DNA of 64,000 nt from Mycolicibacterium sp. CR10 (GCF_005222675.1 NZ_STGE01000019.1:124001-188000); one strand, 5' to 3'; counted from the first letter of the stretch, positions 26,212 through 35,359 are shown. The notes: generated by a model from the sequence alone, not told the origin. A program made the numbers and translations.

Positions 26212-26610
26212 TCAGTCGATCATCGGGAACGAGTGGTGTTCGTGGGCGATCAGCCAGCGGCCGCCCACTTTCCGCAGCCCCATCGTGAGGCGCAGCCGGT
26301 TGTCGGGGTTGGCGGCGAAATCCTCGGCAGTCCCACAGCGCAGCAGGCCGTACGCGTACGCGACGGAGTCACCGGCGGTGACGTCGAGCTCGAGTAACTC
26401 GAATGTGGCTCCGCTGTCGATGTATTCGAAGAACGGTGGCCAGGTGTCCCGGTACGCCGCCGCCCCACGCACCCCGTCATAGGGCGGCGGGACGTCGAAC
26501 ATCACGAGGTCATCGGTGTGGTCGGCCTGCACGCCCACGTGATCGCACGTCTGGATCGCCGCGATCCATCTCTCGATGATCCCGCGGATCTCGGCTTCGT
26601 GATCTGTCAT
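26212..26610 (-). CDS. SnoaL-like / DUF4440 NTF2-fold protein
   Basis: A 132-residue NTF2-fold protein: MTDHEAEIRGIIERWIAAIQ, then HTDDLVMFDVPPPYDGVRGAAAYRDTW, and the final strands GLRKVGGRWLIAHEHHSFPM. This is the pattern of SnoaL-like and ketosteroid-isomerase-like proteins of small size. No substrate can be inferred. The ATG at 26610 was preferred to one 21 bp upstream because the family begins here. It is convergent with the aldehyde dehydrogenase gene. Confidence 0.8.
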   Translation of the reverse strand: MTDHEAEIRGIIERWIAAIQTCDHVGVQADHTDDLVMFDVPPPYDGVRGAAAYRDTWPPFFEYIDSGATFELLELDVTAGDSVAYAYGLLRCGTAEDFAANPDNRLRLTMGLRKVGGRWLIAHEHHSFPMID

Positions 26611-26760
26611 GTTCGTGTCGACCTCCGGCACCTCGGCGATTCATCGCGCCTGCAGATGAGAGATCGCTCATCCACGGCTCCCTCAACGCTCATCTTGGCG
26701 TCGAAAACTGGTTCCAGGTCGCAAGAGACCGAAAAGATCACCAACACGAGAGGAACCATC

Positions 26761-27000
26761 ATGAAGAAACTGTCCGTGTGCAAGGTCGCCGTCGTCGCAG
26801 CCGCGATGACCGGACTCGGCCTCTTCGGAGCGGGTGCCGCCAGCGCCGCGCCGGCGTCGGTATCGGTCCCCAGCGGGGTCGAGGCTCCCGCGTTCGGCCC
26901 GTTCGACTTCTTCGACACCGACACCGACACCGAGCAGTCCGAGGTGACGGTCACCGCCATGGATGACGACTGGGAGTGGGAAGAGGGCTGGGACGACTAG
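26761..27000 (+). CDS. Small secreted acidic protein
   Basis: A 79-residue protein. Residues 1-28 are a signal peptide (MKKLSVCKVAVVAAAMTGLG...ASA-AP). The mature part is only about 50 residues: APASVSVPSGVEAPAFGPFD, a TDTDTEQSE stretch and the very acidic, tryptophan-rich end DDDWEWEEGWDD. AGAGGAACC lies upstream of the ATG. A strong terminator follows directly. I know no family; the acidic W/E/D tail could bind metal ions or basic partners. Confidence 0.72.
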   Translation: MKKLSVCKVAVVAAAMTGLGLFGAGAASAAPASVSVPSGVEAPAFGPFDFFDTDTDTEQSEVTVTAMDDDWEWEEGWDD

Positions 27001-27012
27001 TCCACCAACGCC

Positions 27013-27051
27013 GGCGCCCACCAACTGCGAGTCTTGCGGTTGGTGGGCGCC
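27013..27051. terminator. Strong hairpin between convergent genes
   Basis: A 13-bp perfect stem GGCGCCCACCAAC / GTTGGTGGGCGCC with a 13-nt loop lies 13 bp after the small secreted protein gene and 23 bp from the stop of the convergent fadE. It can serve both. Confidence 0.75.
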
Positions 27052-27073
27052 TTCGCATGTCAGGAGCCCTCGC

Positions 27074-28909
27074 TCAGAAGCCGCCCTCGGGCAACTCCAT
27101 GGCCGTGAGGTCGACGGCCCGCAGGATCGCGCTCTGCGAAGTCAGCCGCGGTAGCACGTTCTTGGCGAAGAACAGTGCCGCCGCGACTTTTCCGGTGTAG
27201 AAGTTCCGGTCGCGCTCACCGACGTCGCCATCCATCGCGATCAACGCGATCTCGGCCTGCTGCAGCAGCAGCCAGCCCAGGAGCAGGTCGCCGACCGCGA
27301 GCAGGAAAGGGACCGATTCCAGCCCGAGGCGATACAGCTCGCGCGGGCTCTGTTGCGAGTCCATCAGGAATGTCGTCATCGCGGCGACCATGTCCTCGAT
27401 GTCGGTGAGGGCCGTCGCCAACAGTGCACGTCCCGTCGCCAATTCCGGGCGCGCCGCGCCGTCGTCGAGGAACTGCCGGAGCTGAGCCACCACATGCATC
27501 AGGGCACCGCCCTGATCCTTGGCAATCTTGCGGAAGAAGAAGTCCTGCGCCTGAATGGCCGTGGTGCCTTCGTAGAGCGAGTCGATCTTGGCGTCGCGGA
27601 TGTACTGCTCGATCGGGTGGTCCTGCAGAAATCCCGAACCGCCGAGAGTCTGCAGCGACTCGGTCAGACACTGGTAGGCACGTTCCGAGCCCACCCCCTT
27701 CACGATCGGGAGCAGAAGGTCGTTGACCCGCGCCGCCATCTCGGCGTCGGCCCCCGAGACGATTTCAGCGACCTCGGGGTCCTGATGCGCCGCGGTATAG
27801 AGGTACAGCGCGCGCAGACCTTCGGCGTAGGCCTTCTGTGTCAGCAGCGCCCGACGCACATCCGGATGGTGGATGATCGTGACGCGCGGCGCGGACTTGT
27901 CCGTCATCTCGGCCATATCGGCGCCCTGGACGCGCACCTTGGCGTACTCCAACGCGTTCAGGTAGCCGGTGGACAGCGTGGCAATCGCCTTGGTGCCCAC
28001 CATCATTCGGGCGTACTCGATGCTCTTGAACATCTGTGCGATGCCGTTGTGAGTGTCGTTGACCAGAAAACCGACCGCGGGTACCCCGTGCTGGCCGAAC
28101 GCAAGCTCGCAGGTGGCGGAGGCCTTCAGCCCCATCTTGCGTTCCAGCCCGGTGACGAACACGCCGTTGCGCTCGCCCGGCTCTCCGGTCTGCGGATCGA
28201 AATGCAGTTTCGGGACCACGAACAGGCTGAGCCCCTTCGTGCCGGGTCCGGCCCCCTCGGGTCGGGCGAGCACGACGTGCATGGTGTTCTCGAACAGGTC
28301 GTCGCTGTCGCCGTTGGTGATGAACCGCTTGACCCCGTCGAGGTGCCAGGTCCCGTCGGGTTGGGGGATCGCCTTGGTGCGGCCGGCGCCGACATCCGAG
28401 CCGGCGTCGGCCTCGGTGAGCACCATCGACGCGCCCCAGCCCCGCTCGATCGCCAGCGCGCCCCAATGCCGCTGGCGCTCATCGCCGATGTGGAGCATGA
28501 CCCGCGCGAAGATCGGGCTGGCGAGATACATGAACGCCGCCGGCTGCGCACCGAGCGCGAACTCGTTGATCGCCCAGGCCAGCATCGACGGCGCGGGTAC
28601 CCCACCGACGGCCGCGTCGGCGCCGACCCGGTACCACTCGCCCTGCTGCCACGCCCGGAACGACTTCTTGAACGGCTCGGGAATGCTGACGGCGTGGGTG
28701 GCCGCGTCGAACGTCGGCGGGTTGCGGTCGGTGTCCGCGAACGCCTCCGCCAGCGGTCCCTCGGCGAGCTTGGCGGCCTCGCGCAGCATCTCGTGGACCG
28801 ACTCACTGTCGAGGTCGCCGTAGATGCCCGTTGCCAGCGCCTTCTCCAGAGCAAACATCTCGAACAGGTTGAACTCCAGGTCGCGGACGTTGCTCCTGTA
28901 GTGGCCCAT
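27074..28909 (-). CDS. Acyl-CoA dehydrogenase, second FadE5-type paralogue
   Basis: A 611-residue acyl-CoA dehydrogenase with the same length and layout as FadE5 at 1188-3023. It shares the N terminus ([18 protein letters not shown]), the FAD site [19 protein letters not shown] and the catalytic Glu447 in [12 protein letters not shown] started it at the ATG at 28909 because this aligns with FadE5; an upstream ATG at 28951 would add 14 residues. It is not part of an evident operon. Different substrate range or regulation from fadE5 is likely but not visible. Confidence 0.9.
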   Translation of the reverse strand: MGHYRSNVRDLEFNLFEMFALEKALATGIYGDLDSESVHEMLREAAKLAEGPLAEAFADTDRNPPTFDAATHAVSIPEPFKKSFRAWQQGEWYRVGADAAVGGVPAPSMLAWAINEFALGAQPAAFMYLASPIFARVMLHIGDERQRHWGALAIERGWGASMVLTEADAGSDVGAGRTKAIPQPDGTWHLDGVKRFITNGDSDDLFENTMHVVLARPEGAGPGTKGLSLFVVPKLHFDPQTGEPGERNGVFVTGLERKMGLKASATCELAFGQHGVPAVGFLVNDTHNGIAQMFKSIEYARMMVGTKAIATLSTGYLNALEYAKVRVQGADMAEMTDKSAPRVTIIHHPDVRRALLTQKAYAEGLRALYLYTAAHQDPEVAEIVSGADAEMAARVNDLLLPIVKGVGSERAYQCLTESLQTLGGSGFLQDHPIEQYIRDAKIDSLYEGTTAIQAQDFFFRKIAKDQGGALMHVVAQLRQFLDDGAARPELATGRALLATALTDIEDMVAAMTTFLMDSQQSPRELYRLGLESVPFLLAVGDLLLGWLLLQQAEIALIAMDGDVGERDRNFYTGKVAAALFFAKNVLPRLTSQSAILRAVDLTAMELPEGGF

Positions 28910-29005
28910 GCTGCGCCTTCCGGTCATCACCCGCTGGTTCGAGTTTGCCAAAGGTTACGGCCTCGGGAGCGATTGCACGTCGCAAACCGTTATTAGACGC
29001 TCTCG

Positions 29006-29527
29006 TCAGTTTCTGCGCCAGCGCGCGCACACGAAGTCGCCGTTGACCGCCGACTCGGCCAGTGTCCATTCCGACCGCATCGGCAGCACACGAGAACCGC
29101 CACCCAACGTGCACGGGGCGTAGGACACGATCATCTCGTCGATCAGCCCCGCGGTCGCGAACTGCGCCGCGACGTTGCCGCCACCGACCACCCACACGTT
29201 CTTGTCCCCGGCGGCCGACACCAACGTCGGATGCAGATCGACGACGTCCCCGTCGAACGTCTGGACGTCATGCCCCTCGGCGATGATCCCCGGCCGGTGC
29301 GTCACCACCCACGTCGGCTGCGAGTACATGAAGTCCCCCGGATGGTTGTCCACGATCCACTGATAGGTGTCGGCCCCCATCACCAACGCGCCCACGGTTT
29401 CCATGAACGGATCGATGGCGAACGGCCCGTCGGCCTTGATGTCTCGGGATACCAGCCAGTCCAGGCTGCCGTTCTCGTCGACGATGTAGCCGTCCAGGCT
29501 GGACGCGGTGTAGTACACGGACGCCAT
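29006..29527 (-). CDS. Dihydrofolate reductase-like protein (RibD C-terminal domain)
   Basis: A 173-residue DHFR-fold protein: MASVYYTASSLDGYIVDENG at the start, ALVMGADTYQWIVDN, VWVVGGGNVAAQFATAGLIDEM and a final LGGGSRVLP. It is of the stand-alone RibD_C type that reduces pteridine- or pyrimidine-like substrates with NADPH; the exact substrate is unknown. Its ATG lies one base after the stop of the AraC-DinB gene, so the two are translationally coupled. Confidence 0.85.
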   Translation of the reverse strand: MASVYYTASSLDGYIVDENGSLDWLVSRDIKADGPFAIDPFMETVGALVMGADTYQWIVDNHPGDFMYSQPTWVVTHRPGIIAEGHDVQTFDGDVVDLHPTLVSAAGDKNVWVVGGGNVAAQFATAGLIDEMIVSYAPCTLGGGSRVLPMRSEWTLAESAVNGDFVCARWRRN

Positions 29528-29528
29528 G

Positions 29529-30488
29529 TCAGGTTCCTCTCATCCAGTCCAATGGGTCCCCGCGCCGGGTGGTCACGCCGTGGCCGGCGAGCATGGCGCG
29601 GGCCAGTTCGCGACGGTGCGCGGAGTAGGTGAGTACGTGCGCGACGATTCCGTACAGCTGGAAGGACTCCGGCGGGTCGCACAGCGCGTCGATCACGGTG
29701 TCGCCCAGCCGCCCTGCCGCCGAGTACTCGGAAACCATTGCGCGCCAGCGCTTAGCGATCTCGTCGTGGTGAGCGGCAAGCGCCTCGGCGTCGACGAATT
29801 CCGGCTGCGTGGAGGACCGCGGCGGGAAGTCCTCGCCCGCGATCGTGGCCAGCCAGACCTCCTTGTTCCACACCAGTGCCCCGAGGACCGCGCCGACGCT
29901 GGGCTCGGGCCCGTCCCATTCCAGGACCGTCTGCCCGGGCGCGACCTCGGCGACCCATTGATGCGGGGTCAGCTCCCCCGCCCGGGCCAGCAGGTGCGCG
30001 GTGTCGTCGAGATCGTGGGCGACCATCAGCTGCGAGATGTCGGGCGCGCCGTCATCGCCGGCGCTCGGGGCACTGTCGAGCCACAGGGACTGTGGCGGAT
30101 GGAAGTGCAGGCCGTTGGGGGCGGGCAACCGAAAGTGCACGTCGGCGGCCTGCGACGGCGGCAGTCCGAACGTGCGGCGGAACGCGCGGGAGAACACCTC
30201 GGCCGACGACCAGCCTTCGTCGGCCGCCACCGCGGACACTGCCTCACCCCGCTGCAGGCGCCAGGCCGCCCGCTCCAGCATGACGCGACGGCGCAAGGCC
30301 GCCGGGGGCTCCCCGGTCAGTCGGCGGACCTCGCGGGAGAAGTGGAACTCGGAGGCATGACTGCTGCGGGCCATGTCCCCCACGTCGCTGTTGGAGGCGT
30401 CGGTCACCGCGTCGAGCAGTTCACGGAGTCGGTCGCGGCCGCCGACGGGCCCCTGCCCGGGGAGCGGGTCGCGCGGTGGATCGGTCAC
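29529..30488 (-). CDS. AraC-type regulator with a DinB-like C-terminal domain
   Basis: A 319-residue protein starting at GTG 30488. Residues about 20-115 are an AraC DNA-binding domain (LLDAVTDASNSDVGDMARSS, FSREVRRLTGEPPAALRRR, AAWRLQ and GWSSAEVFSRAFRRTFGLPP). Residues about 155-319 have a DinB/mycothiol-maleylpyruvate-like four-helix pattern with His residues (MVAHDLDDTAHLL, ALAAHHDEIAKRWRAM, VAHVLTYSAHRREL) that usually bind a metal. The DinB-like part could be a sensor. It is coupled to the RibD-like gene downstream. Confidence 0.82.
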   Translation of the reverse strand: MTDPPRDPLPGQGPVGGRDRLRELLDAVTDASNSDVGDMARSSHASEFHFSREVRRLTGEPPAALRRRVMLERAAWRLQRGEAVSAVAADEGWSSAEVFSRAFRRTFGLPPSQAADVHFRLPAPNGLHFHPPQSLWLDSAPSAGDDGAPDISQLMVAHDLDDTAHLLARAGELTPHQWVAEVAPGQTVLEWDGPEPSVGAVLGALVWNKEVWLATIAGEDFPPRSSTQPEFVDAEALAAHHDEIAKRWRAMVSEYSAAGRLGDTVIDALCDPPESFQLYGIVAHVLTYSAHRRELARAMLAGHGVTTRRGDPLDWMRGT

Positions 30489-30569
30489 GCTGTCCGAGTA
30501 TGGTCGGCCGTCCGCACGAGCGACATGACAATTCCTGCTGTCGCCGGGCCACCACCCACACCGCACGGC

Positions 30570-31397
30570 TCAGCTGTCGAGGACCTCGCTGACCCGAGCC
30601 TCGACGTCGGAGCGGTCACCGAGATCCGACAGGTCGATACCGAATCGCTCGGCCAGCACCTCGAGCACCTGCGCGGCGGTGTCGAGGGTGGTTTTCTCCG
30701 TGCCGCCGGCGCGGTGCACCGCGAGGTGGCGGCCCCGCAGGTTCCACCGCGCATCGTCGGTCACCAGCGCGGCCGTCAGCCCGACGACGAACGGCGACGC
30801 GGGATTGGTCGAGACGTACCAGCTTCCGACCTCGAGATCGATCCGCGGCTGCGGGCGGGGGCTGAGCAGATACAGCGGCTGCCATTCGCCGCGGATGTCG
30901 ACCTGCAGTTCGAAGCCCTCGGGGTGGTCCACCAGCCGGTACGGCTCGTGGCGGGTCTGCTGGACCGTCCCTGCGACAAGCCGGATCGGCGATGTCAGCG
31001 TCTGTCCGCCGAAGCCGACGTCGACGAGGTAGGGACCGTCACCGTCGGGCAGTCGCACCGACAACACCTGGTGGGTCTGGGCCGGCAGCGCATCGTCGCG
31101 ACGCATCCACACCACGCGGCCCGCGAGGCGCTGCACCTCGAAACCCAGTTCTTCGAGCACGTAGCCCAGCAAGCCGTTGTGTTCGTAGCAGTACCCGCCG
31201 CGACGCCGCTGCACGAGCTTGTCGGTGAGTGCCTCCGCCGACAGGTCCGCGACCGGGATGCCCATCAACGGATCGAGGTTCTCGAACGGGATGGACCGGT
31301 TGTGGCCGGCGACGATGTCTCGCAACGTCGCGACGGTGGCGTCGGCCGACCCCGCGTAGCCGATCCGGGCGAAGTAGGCGTTCAGGTCGGTGGCCAT
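30570..31397 (-). CDS. nat: Arylamine N-acetyltransferase
   Basis: A 275-residue NAT that transfers acetyl or propionyl groups from CoA to arylamines and hydrazines such as isoniazid. The catalytic triad is intact: Cys70 in RRGGYCYEHNG, His109 in AQTHQVL and Asp126 in YLVDVGFGG. The ATG at 31397 gives the usual length. In M. tuberculosis nat belongs to the cholesterol-breakdown locus; here it sits next to a gene with a KstR-type operator (31530-31543), divergently arranged. The AraC-DinB and RibD-like genes follow on the same strand. Confidence 0.93.
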   Translation of the reverse strand: MATDLNAYFARIGYAGSADATVATLRDIVAGHNRSIPFENLDPLMGIPVADLSAEALTDKLVQRRRGGYCYEHNGLLGYVLEELGFEVQRLAGRVVWMRRDDALPAQTHQVLSVRLPDGDGPYLVDVGFGGQTLTSPIRLVAGTVQQTRHEPYRLVDHPEGFELQVDIRGEWQPLYLLSPRPQPRIDLEVGSWYVSTNPASPFVVGLTAALVTDDARWNLRGRHLAVHRAGGTEKTTLDTAAQVLEVLAERFGIDLSDLGDRSDVEARVSEVLDS

Positions 31398-31529
31398 CGG
31401 CCCATCGTGCGACCTCAACAGCGGTTCACGTCAAGTGCGCGGCGTTACCCAATCGGCACTGGACTCTTGGCGCACGGCCGGTGATGCTTGCCATAGTTGG
31501 GCTCTGTGGCCTCTGGGTACACTCAAAAC

Positions 31530-31543
31530 TAGAACACGTTTCA
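31530..31543 (+). promoter_or_regulatory. KstR-type operator (full consensus match)
   Basis: TAGAACACGTTTCA fits the KstR consensus TnnAACnnGTTnnA at every fixed position, within ACTAGAACACGTTTCAAT. It lies 22 bp before the GTG at 31566 and 132 bp upstream of nat, so it could control the acyltransferase-FadD-lipase operon and perhaps nat. The consensus is established for the cholesterol repressor KstR; binding here is inferred. Confidence 0.65.
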
Positions 31544-31565
31544 ATCCGACGGCGAAGGGGCCTCC

Positions 31566-32390
31566 GTGAGCTCGACAGGTACCGAAACGTCCGAGATCAC
31601 GCCCTCCGAGATCACCAAGTGGGACCCGGCGCTCACCGAGCGGGTGATGAGCGTCCTGAAACCGTTCCTGTCCATCTATCACCGAGCCGAGGTGCGGGGC
31701 CTGGAGGACTTCCCCGCGGGCGGTGCGCTCGTGGTGTCCAACCACTCCGGCGGCATGTTCGCGTTGGACGTGCCCGTCTTCGCCAGCGGCTTCTACGAGA
31801 AGTTCGGCTTCGACCGACCCGTGTACACGCTCAGCCACGACATGCTGATGGTCGGACCGACGGGCGCCTTCTTCAAGAAGACCGGGTTCATCCCCGCCAA
31901 CCACAAGAACGCCGACGAGGCGCTGCGCTCCGGAGGAGTCGTCGTGGTGTTCCCCGGCGGTGACTACGACGTCTACCGTCCGACGCTGACCGCGAACAAG
32001 ATCGATTTCGACGGCCGCACCGGATACGTCAAGGCCGCGATCAACGCCGGGGTGCCGATCGTCCCGACGGTCGGCATCGGGGGCCAGGAGAGCCAGCTGT
32101 TCCTGTCGCGCGGCACCGAGATCGCCAAGGCGCTCGGACCGGTGGCACGGCTGTTCCGGACCAAGATCCTGCCCGTGTCCTTCGGTTTCCCGTTCGGGTT
32201 CTCGGCGGTCCTTCCCCTCAATGTGCCGCTGCCGGCGAAGATCACCATGCGCGCACTGCCGCCCATCGACATCGTCAAGGAGTTCGGCGAGGATCCCGAC
32301 ATCGACGAGGTCGATGCGCACGTCCGTCATGTGATGCAGCGCGCCCTCGACGATCTGGCCAAGGAGCGCCGGCTCCCGGTTCTGGGCTGA
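31566..32390 (+). CDS. Lysophospholipid acyltransferase-family protein (Rv1428c-like)
   Basis: A 274-residue PlsC-like acyltransferase. The first motif appears as VVSNHSGGMFALDVP, where Asp is eight residues after His (HX7D), not the textbook HX4D; the mycobacterial subfamily seems to share this. Other motifs are FFKKTGFIPANHKNADEALR and VVVFPGGDYDVYRPT (FPxG block), then VPIVPTVGIGGQES. It would transfer an acyl chain from CoA to a lipid. It is followed after 2 bp by fadD12-like and then lipO-like genes, the same trio as Rv1428c-Rv1427c-Rv1426c. Confidence 0.83.
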   Translation: MSSTGTETSEITPSEITKWDPALTERVMSVLKPFLSIYHRAEVRGLEDFPAGGALVVSNHSGGMFALDVPVFASGFYEKFGFDRPVYTLSHDMLMVGPTGAFFKKTGFIPANHKNADEALRSGGVVVVFPGGDYDVYRPTLTANKIDFDGRTGYVKAAINAGVPIVPTVGIGGQESQLFLSRGTEIAKALGPVARLFRTKILPVSFGFPFGFSAVLPLNVPLPAKITMRALPPIDIVKEFGEDPDIDEVDAHVRHVMQRALDDLAKERRLPVLG

Positions 32391-32392
32391 AC

Positions 32393-34027
32393 ATGGGCAT
32401 CACCGACCCGATCACCCAGACCCTGGGACTGCTTTCGACGATGGTGCGCGCCGGCGTCATCGCGCCGATGCGTCCCGACAAGTACCTGCGCATCGGCGCG
32501 GCCATGCAGCGCGAGAACATGGCGATCACGTCAGGATTCGCCGCGGCCGCACAGCGCTGCCCGGACCGGGCCGGCCTCGTCGACGAACTCGGCATCCTGA
32601 CCTGGCGTCAGATCGACCGGCGCGCCGACGCGCTCGCCGCCGCGCTGCAGGCCTTGCCCGAAGGTCAGCCCGAGGTCATCGGCCTGATGGCCAGAAACCA
32701 CCGCGGCTTCGTCGACGCACTGATCGCGGCCAACCGGATCGGTGCCGAGGTGCTGCTGCTGAACACCTCGTTCGCCGGACCCGCCCTCGCCGAAGTGCTG
32801 GAACGCGAGGGCCACGGGAAATCGGTCGCGGTCATCTACGACGAGGAGTTCACCGAGACGGTGGACCGCGCGCTGGCCGAGCGCCCCGACACCACCCGCA
32901 TCCTCGCGTGGACCGACACCGCCACCGAATCGCTGACCGTCGAGCAGATGATCAGCGAGCACGAGGGGCAGCAACCCGTGCGGGCCACCGCGAAGTCCAA
33001 GGTGATCCTGCTGACCTCCGGCACCACAGGAACACCCAAGGGCGCCACCCACTCCGGCGGAGATCCCAGCGTGCTCAAGTCCATCCTCGACCGGACACCC
33101 TGGCGCGCAGAACAACCCGTCGTCGTGGTGGCGCCGATGTTCCATGCGTGGGGGTTCTCGCAGCTCGCCTTCGCGGCGTCGATGGCGTGCACGATCATCA
33201 CCCGCCGCAAGTTCGACCCGGAAGCGACCCTGGATCTGGTCGACCGGCACCGCGCCACCGGACTGTGCGTCGTACCGGTGATGTTCGACCGCATCATGGA
33301 TCTGCCGGAGGAGACCCTCGACAAGTACAGCGGCCGGTCGCTGCGCTTCGCGTCGGCATCGGGTTCGCGAATGCGGCCCGACGTCGTCATCGCGTTCATG
33401 GACCGCTTCGGCGACGTCATCTACAACAACTACAACGCCACCGAAGCCGGCATGATCGCCACCGCGACACCGCGCGACCTGCGCGCCGCGCCCGACACCG
33501 CGGGTAAGCCCGCCGAGGGCACCGAGATCCGCATCCTCGACGGTGAGTTCAACGAGGTGCCGATCGGTGAGGTCGGCAGCATCTATGTCCGCAACTCGAC
33601 CCAGTTCGACGGCTACACCTCGGGGAGCACCAAGGACTTTCACGACGGCTTCATGTCCTCGGGCGACGTGGGATACCTCGACGACGCCGGCAGGCTGTTC
33701 GTGGTGGGCCGCGACGACGAGATGATCGTCTCCGGCGGTGAGAACGTCTACCCGATCGAGGTGGAGAAAACACTGGCCGCGCATCCCGACGTCGCCGAGG
33801 CGTCCGTCATCGGCGTTGACGACGAGCAGTACGGCCAGCGGCTGGCGGCGTTCGTGGTTCTGAACGCGGGCGCCGCGGCTACCCCCGACACGCTCAAACA
33901 ACACGTGCGGGACAATCTGGCGAACTACAAAGTACCCAGGGAGATCACGATTCTCGACGAACTCCCCCGCAGCATCACCGGCAAGATCTCCCGTAAGGAG
34001 TTGCAGGACCGGTCGGGAAAGGCTTGA
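32393..34027 (+). CDS. Long-chain acyl-CoA ligase (FadD12-like)
   Basis: A 544-residue FadD enzyme that activates fatty acids with ATP and CoA. Motifs: ILLTSGTTGTPKGATHSGG (A3), NNYNATEAGM (A5), FMSSGDVGYLDDAGRLFVVGRDDEMIVSGGENVYPIEVE (given in parts: A7 about 418-428, A8 about 434-455) and the catalytic Lys in SITGKISRKEL. It starts 2 bp after the acyltransferase stop and precedes the lipase by 9 bp. It probably activates fatty acids released by the lipase for re-acylation by the upstream acyltransferase. Confidence 0.88.
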   Translation: MGITDPITQTLGLLSTMVRAGVIAPMRPDKYLRIGAAMQRENMAITSGFAAAAQRCPDRAGLVDELGILTWRQIDRRADALAAALQALPEGQPEVIGLMARNHRGFVDALIAANRIGAEVLLLNTSFAGPALAEVLEREGHGKSVAVIYDEEFTETVDRALAERPDTTRILAWTDTATESLTVEQMISEHEGQQPVRATAKSKVILLTSGTTGTPKGATHSGGDPSVLKSILDRTPWRAEQPVVVVAPMFHAWGFSQLAFAASMACTIITRRKFDPEATLDLVDRHRATGLCVVPVMFDRIMDLPEETLDKYSGRSLRFASASGSRMRPDVVIAFMDRFGDVIYNNYNATEAGMIATATPRDLRAAPDTAGKPAEGTEIRILDGEFNEVPIGEVGSIYVRNSTQFDGYTSGSTKDFHDGFMSSGDVGYLDDAGRLFVVGRDDEMIVSGGENVYPIEVEKTLAAHPDVAEASVIGVDDEQYGQRLAAFVVLNAGAAATPDTLKQHVRDNLANYKVPREITILDELPRSITGKISRKELQDRSGKA

Positions 34028-34036
34028 GGCGTCGCA

Positions 34037-35293
34037 ATGGCTAAACCACGACCGCTGCTGCGCGCTGCCCTGGAGTTGGCGAACGCCGCCAACGGGGTGC
34101 GCCCGCTGGCCCGCGACGGATACCCGACGATCCCGGTGTTCGCGTTCGGCTGGCCGACGTCGGAGATGTCCCCGCTCTATCTCGGCGGCTCGATGCTCGA
34201 CGCGGTGCGCCGCGGCATCCGCGGTGATTTCCGGGGCGGGCGCGGGCGGATCGCCCTGCTGCTCACCGCAATCGCGTGGGCGCTGCTGTATGTGATCGCC
34301 CGCCGCAACGTGGGGTCGCAACCACACTTCGAGGATCCGTTGCGCGAAGCGCTCGGCGAGAACTATCAAGCGATCGCGGAGAAGGCGCGCTCCCACCGGC
34401 GGCGCATCACCGGCGTGTTCCCCAACGAGGTGATCCGCCGCCGCTACGTCCACAAGACGAGCACCGTGCAGTACGGCCCGCACGGCCGGACCAACATGGC
34501 CGACATCTGGCGTCGGGCGGATCTCCCCAAGGACGGTAAAGCACCTGTCCTGCTTCAGGTTCCGGGAGGCGCGTGGGCCATCGGAATGCGTAGGCCGCAG
34601 GCGTACCCGCTACTCAGTCATCTCGCCGACCACGGCTGGATCTGCGTGTCCATCGACTATCGGGTCAGCCCGCGCAACACCTGGCCCGATCACATCGTGG
34701 ACGTCAAACGGGCGCTGGCCTGGATCAAGGAGCACATCTCCGAGTACGGCGGGGACCCTGACTTCGTGGCGATCAGCGGTGGTTCCGCAGGCGGGCATCT
34801 GTCTGCGCTGGCGGCGCTGACGGCCGACGACCCGCAGTTCCAGCCAGGTTTCGAGGACGCCGACACCTCCGTGGTGGCCGCCGTGCCGATCTACGGCCGC
34901 TACGACTGGGTCTCGACAAAAGGGCACGGGCGCAGGGAGTTTCTCGCTTTCCTGCAGAAGTTCGTCGTCAAGAAGCCGGTGCTGACCAATCGGCAGGAGT
35001 ACATCGACGCGTCGCCGACTCACCGACTGCGTGCCGACGCGCCGCCGTTCTTCATCCTGCACGGCCAGGACGACTCGATCATCCCGGTGCCCGAAGGCAG
35101 GGAGTTCGCCGAGGCGCTGCGCGAGGTGTCGACGTCACCGGTGGTGTACGCCGAGATCCCGCACGCCCAGCACGCTTTCGACTTCTACTACGGCTCGCCG
35201 CGGGCCCATTACACCGCCCAGGCCGTCGAGGAGTTCCTGTCCTGGGTGCAGGTCATGCGCACCGTGGTACCGGCCCAGCCAACCGCCGGCTAG
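34037..35293 (+). CDS. Alpha/beta-hydrolase esterase/lipase (LipO-like)
   Basis: A 418-residue hydrolase of the hormone-sensitive-lipase type, as in the mycobacterial Lip family. The oxyanion loop is PGGAWAIGMRRPQ, the nucleophile Ser lies in AISGGSAGGHLSA, Asp in LHGQDDSIIPVPEG and His in PHAQHAFDF. One hydrophobic stretch (RIALLLTAIAWALLYVIARR, near residue 75) may anchor it to the membrane. It ends the acyltransferase-FadD-lipase operon, and an interspersed palindrome follows the stop. Confidence 0.87.
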   Translation: MAKPRPLLRAALELANAANGVRPLARDGYPTIPVFAFGWPTSEMSPLYLGGSMLDAVRRGIRGDFRGGRGRIALLLTAIAWALLYVIARRNVGSQPHFEDPLREALGENYQAIAEKARSHRRRITGVFPNEVIRRRYVHKTSTVQYGPHGRTNMADIWRRADLPKDGKAPVLLQVPGGAWAIGMRRPQAYPLLSHLADHGWICVSIDYRVSPRNTWPDHIVDVKRALAWIKEHISEYGGDPDFVAISGGSAGGHLSALAALTADDPQFQPGFEDADTSVVAAVPIYGRYDWVSTKGHGRREFLAFLQKFVVKKPVLTNRQEYIDASPTHRLRADAPPFFILHGQDDSIIPVPEGREFAEALREVSTSPVVYAEIPHAQHAFDFYYGSPRAHYTAQAVEEFLSWVQVMRTVVPAQPTAG

Positions 35294-35294
35294 G

Positions 35295-35359
35295 GCGCAC
35301 CGAATGTACGGAAAGTGATGGAATTTAACGAAATTTCGTCATAAATCGTACACTCGGCG
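35295..35359. repeat. Interspersed palindrome, copy 2
   Basis: Homologous to 26111-26176: GCGCACCGAATGTACGGAAA then GTGATGGAATT, a short centre, AATTTCGTCATAAATCGTAC and ACTCGGCG. The changes between the copies are mostly single C/T or G/A differences. It again lies just after the stop of a plus-strand gene and between convergent genes. Confidence 0.75.
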
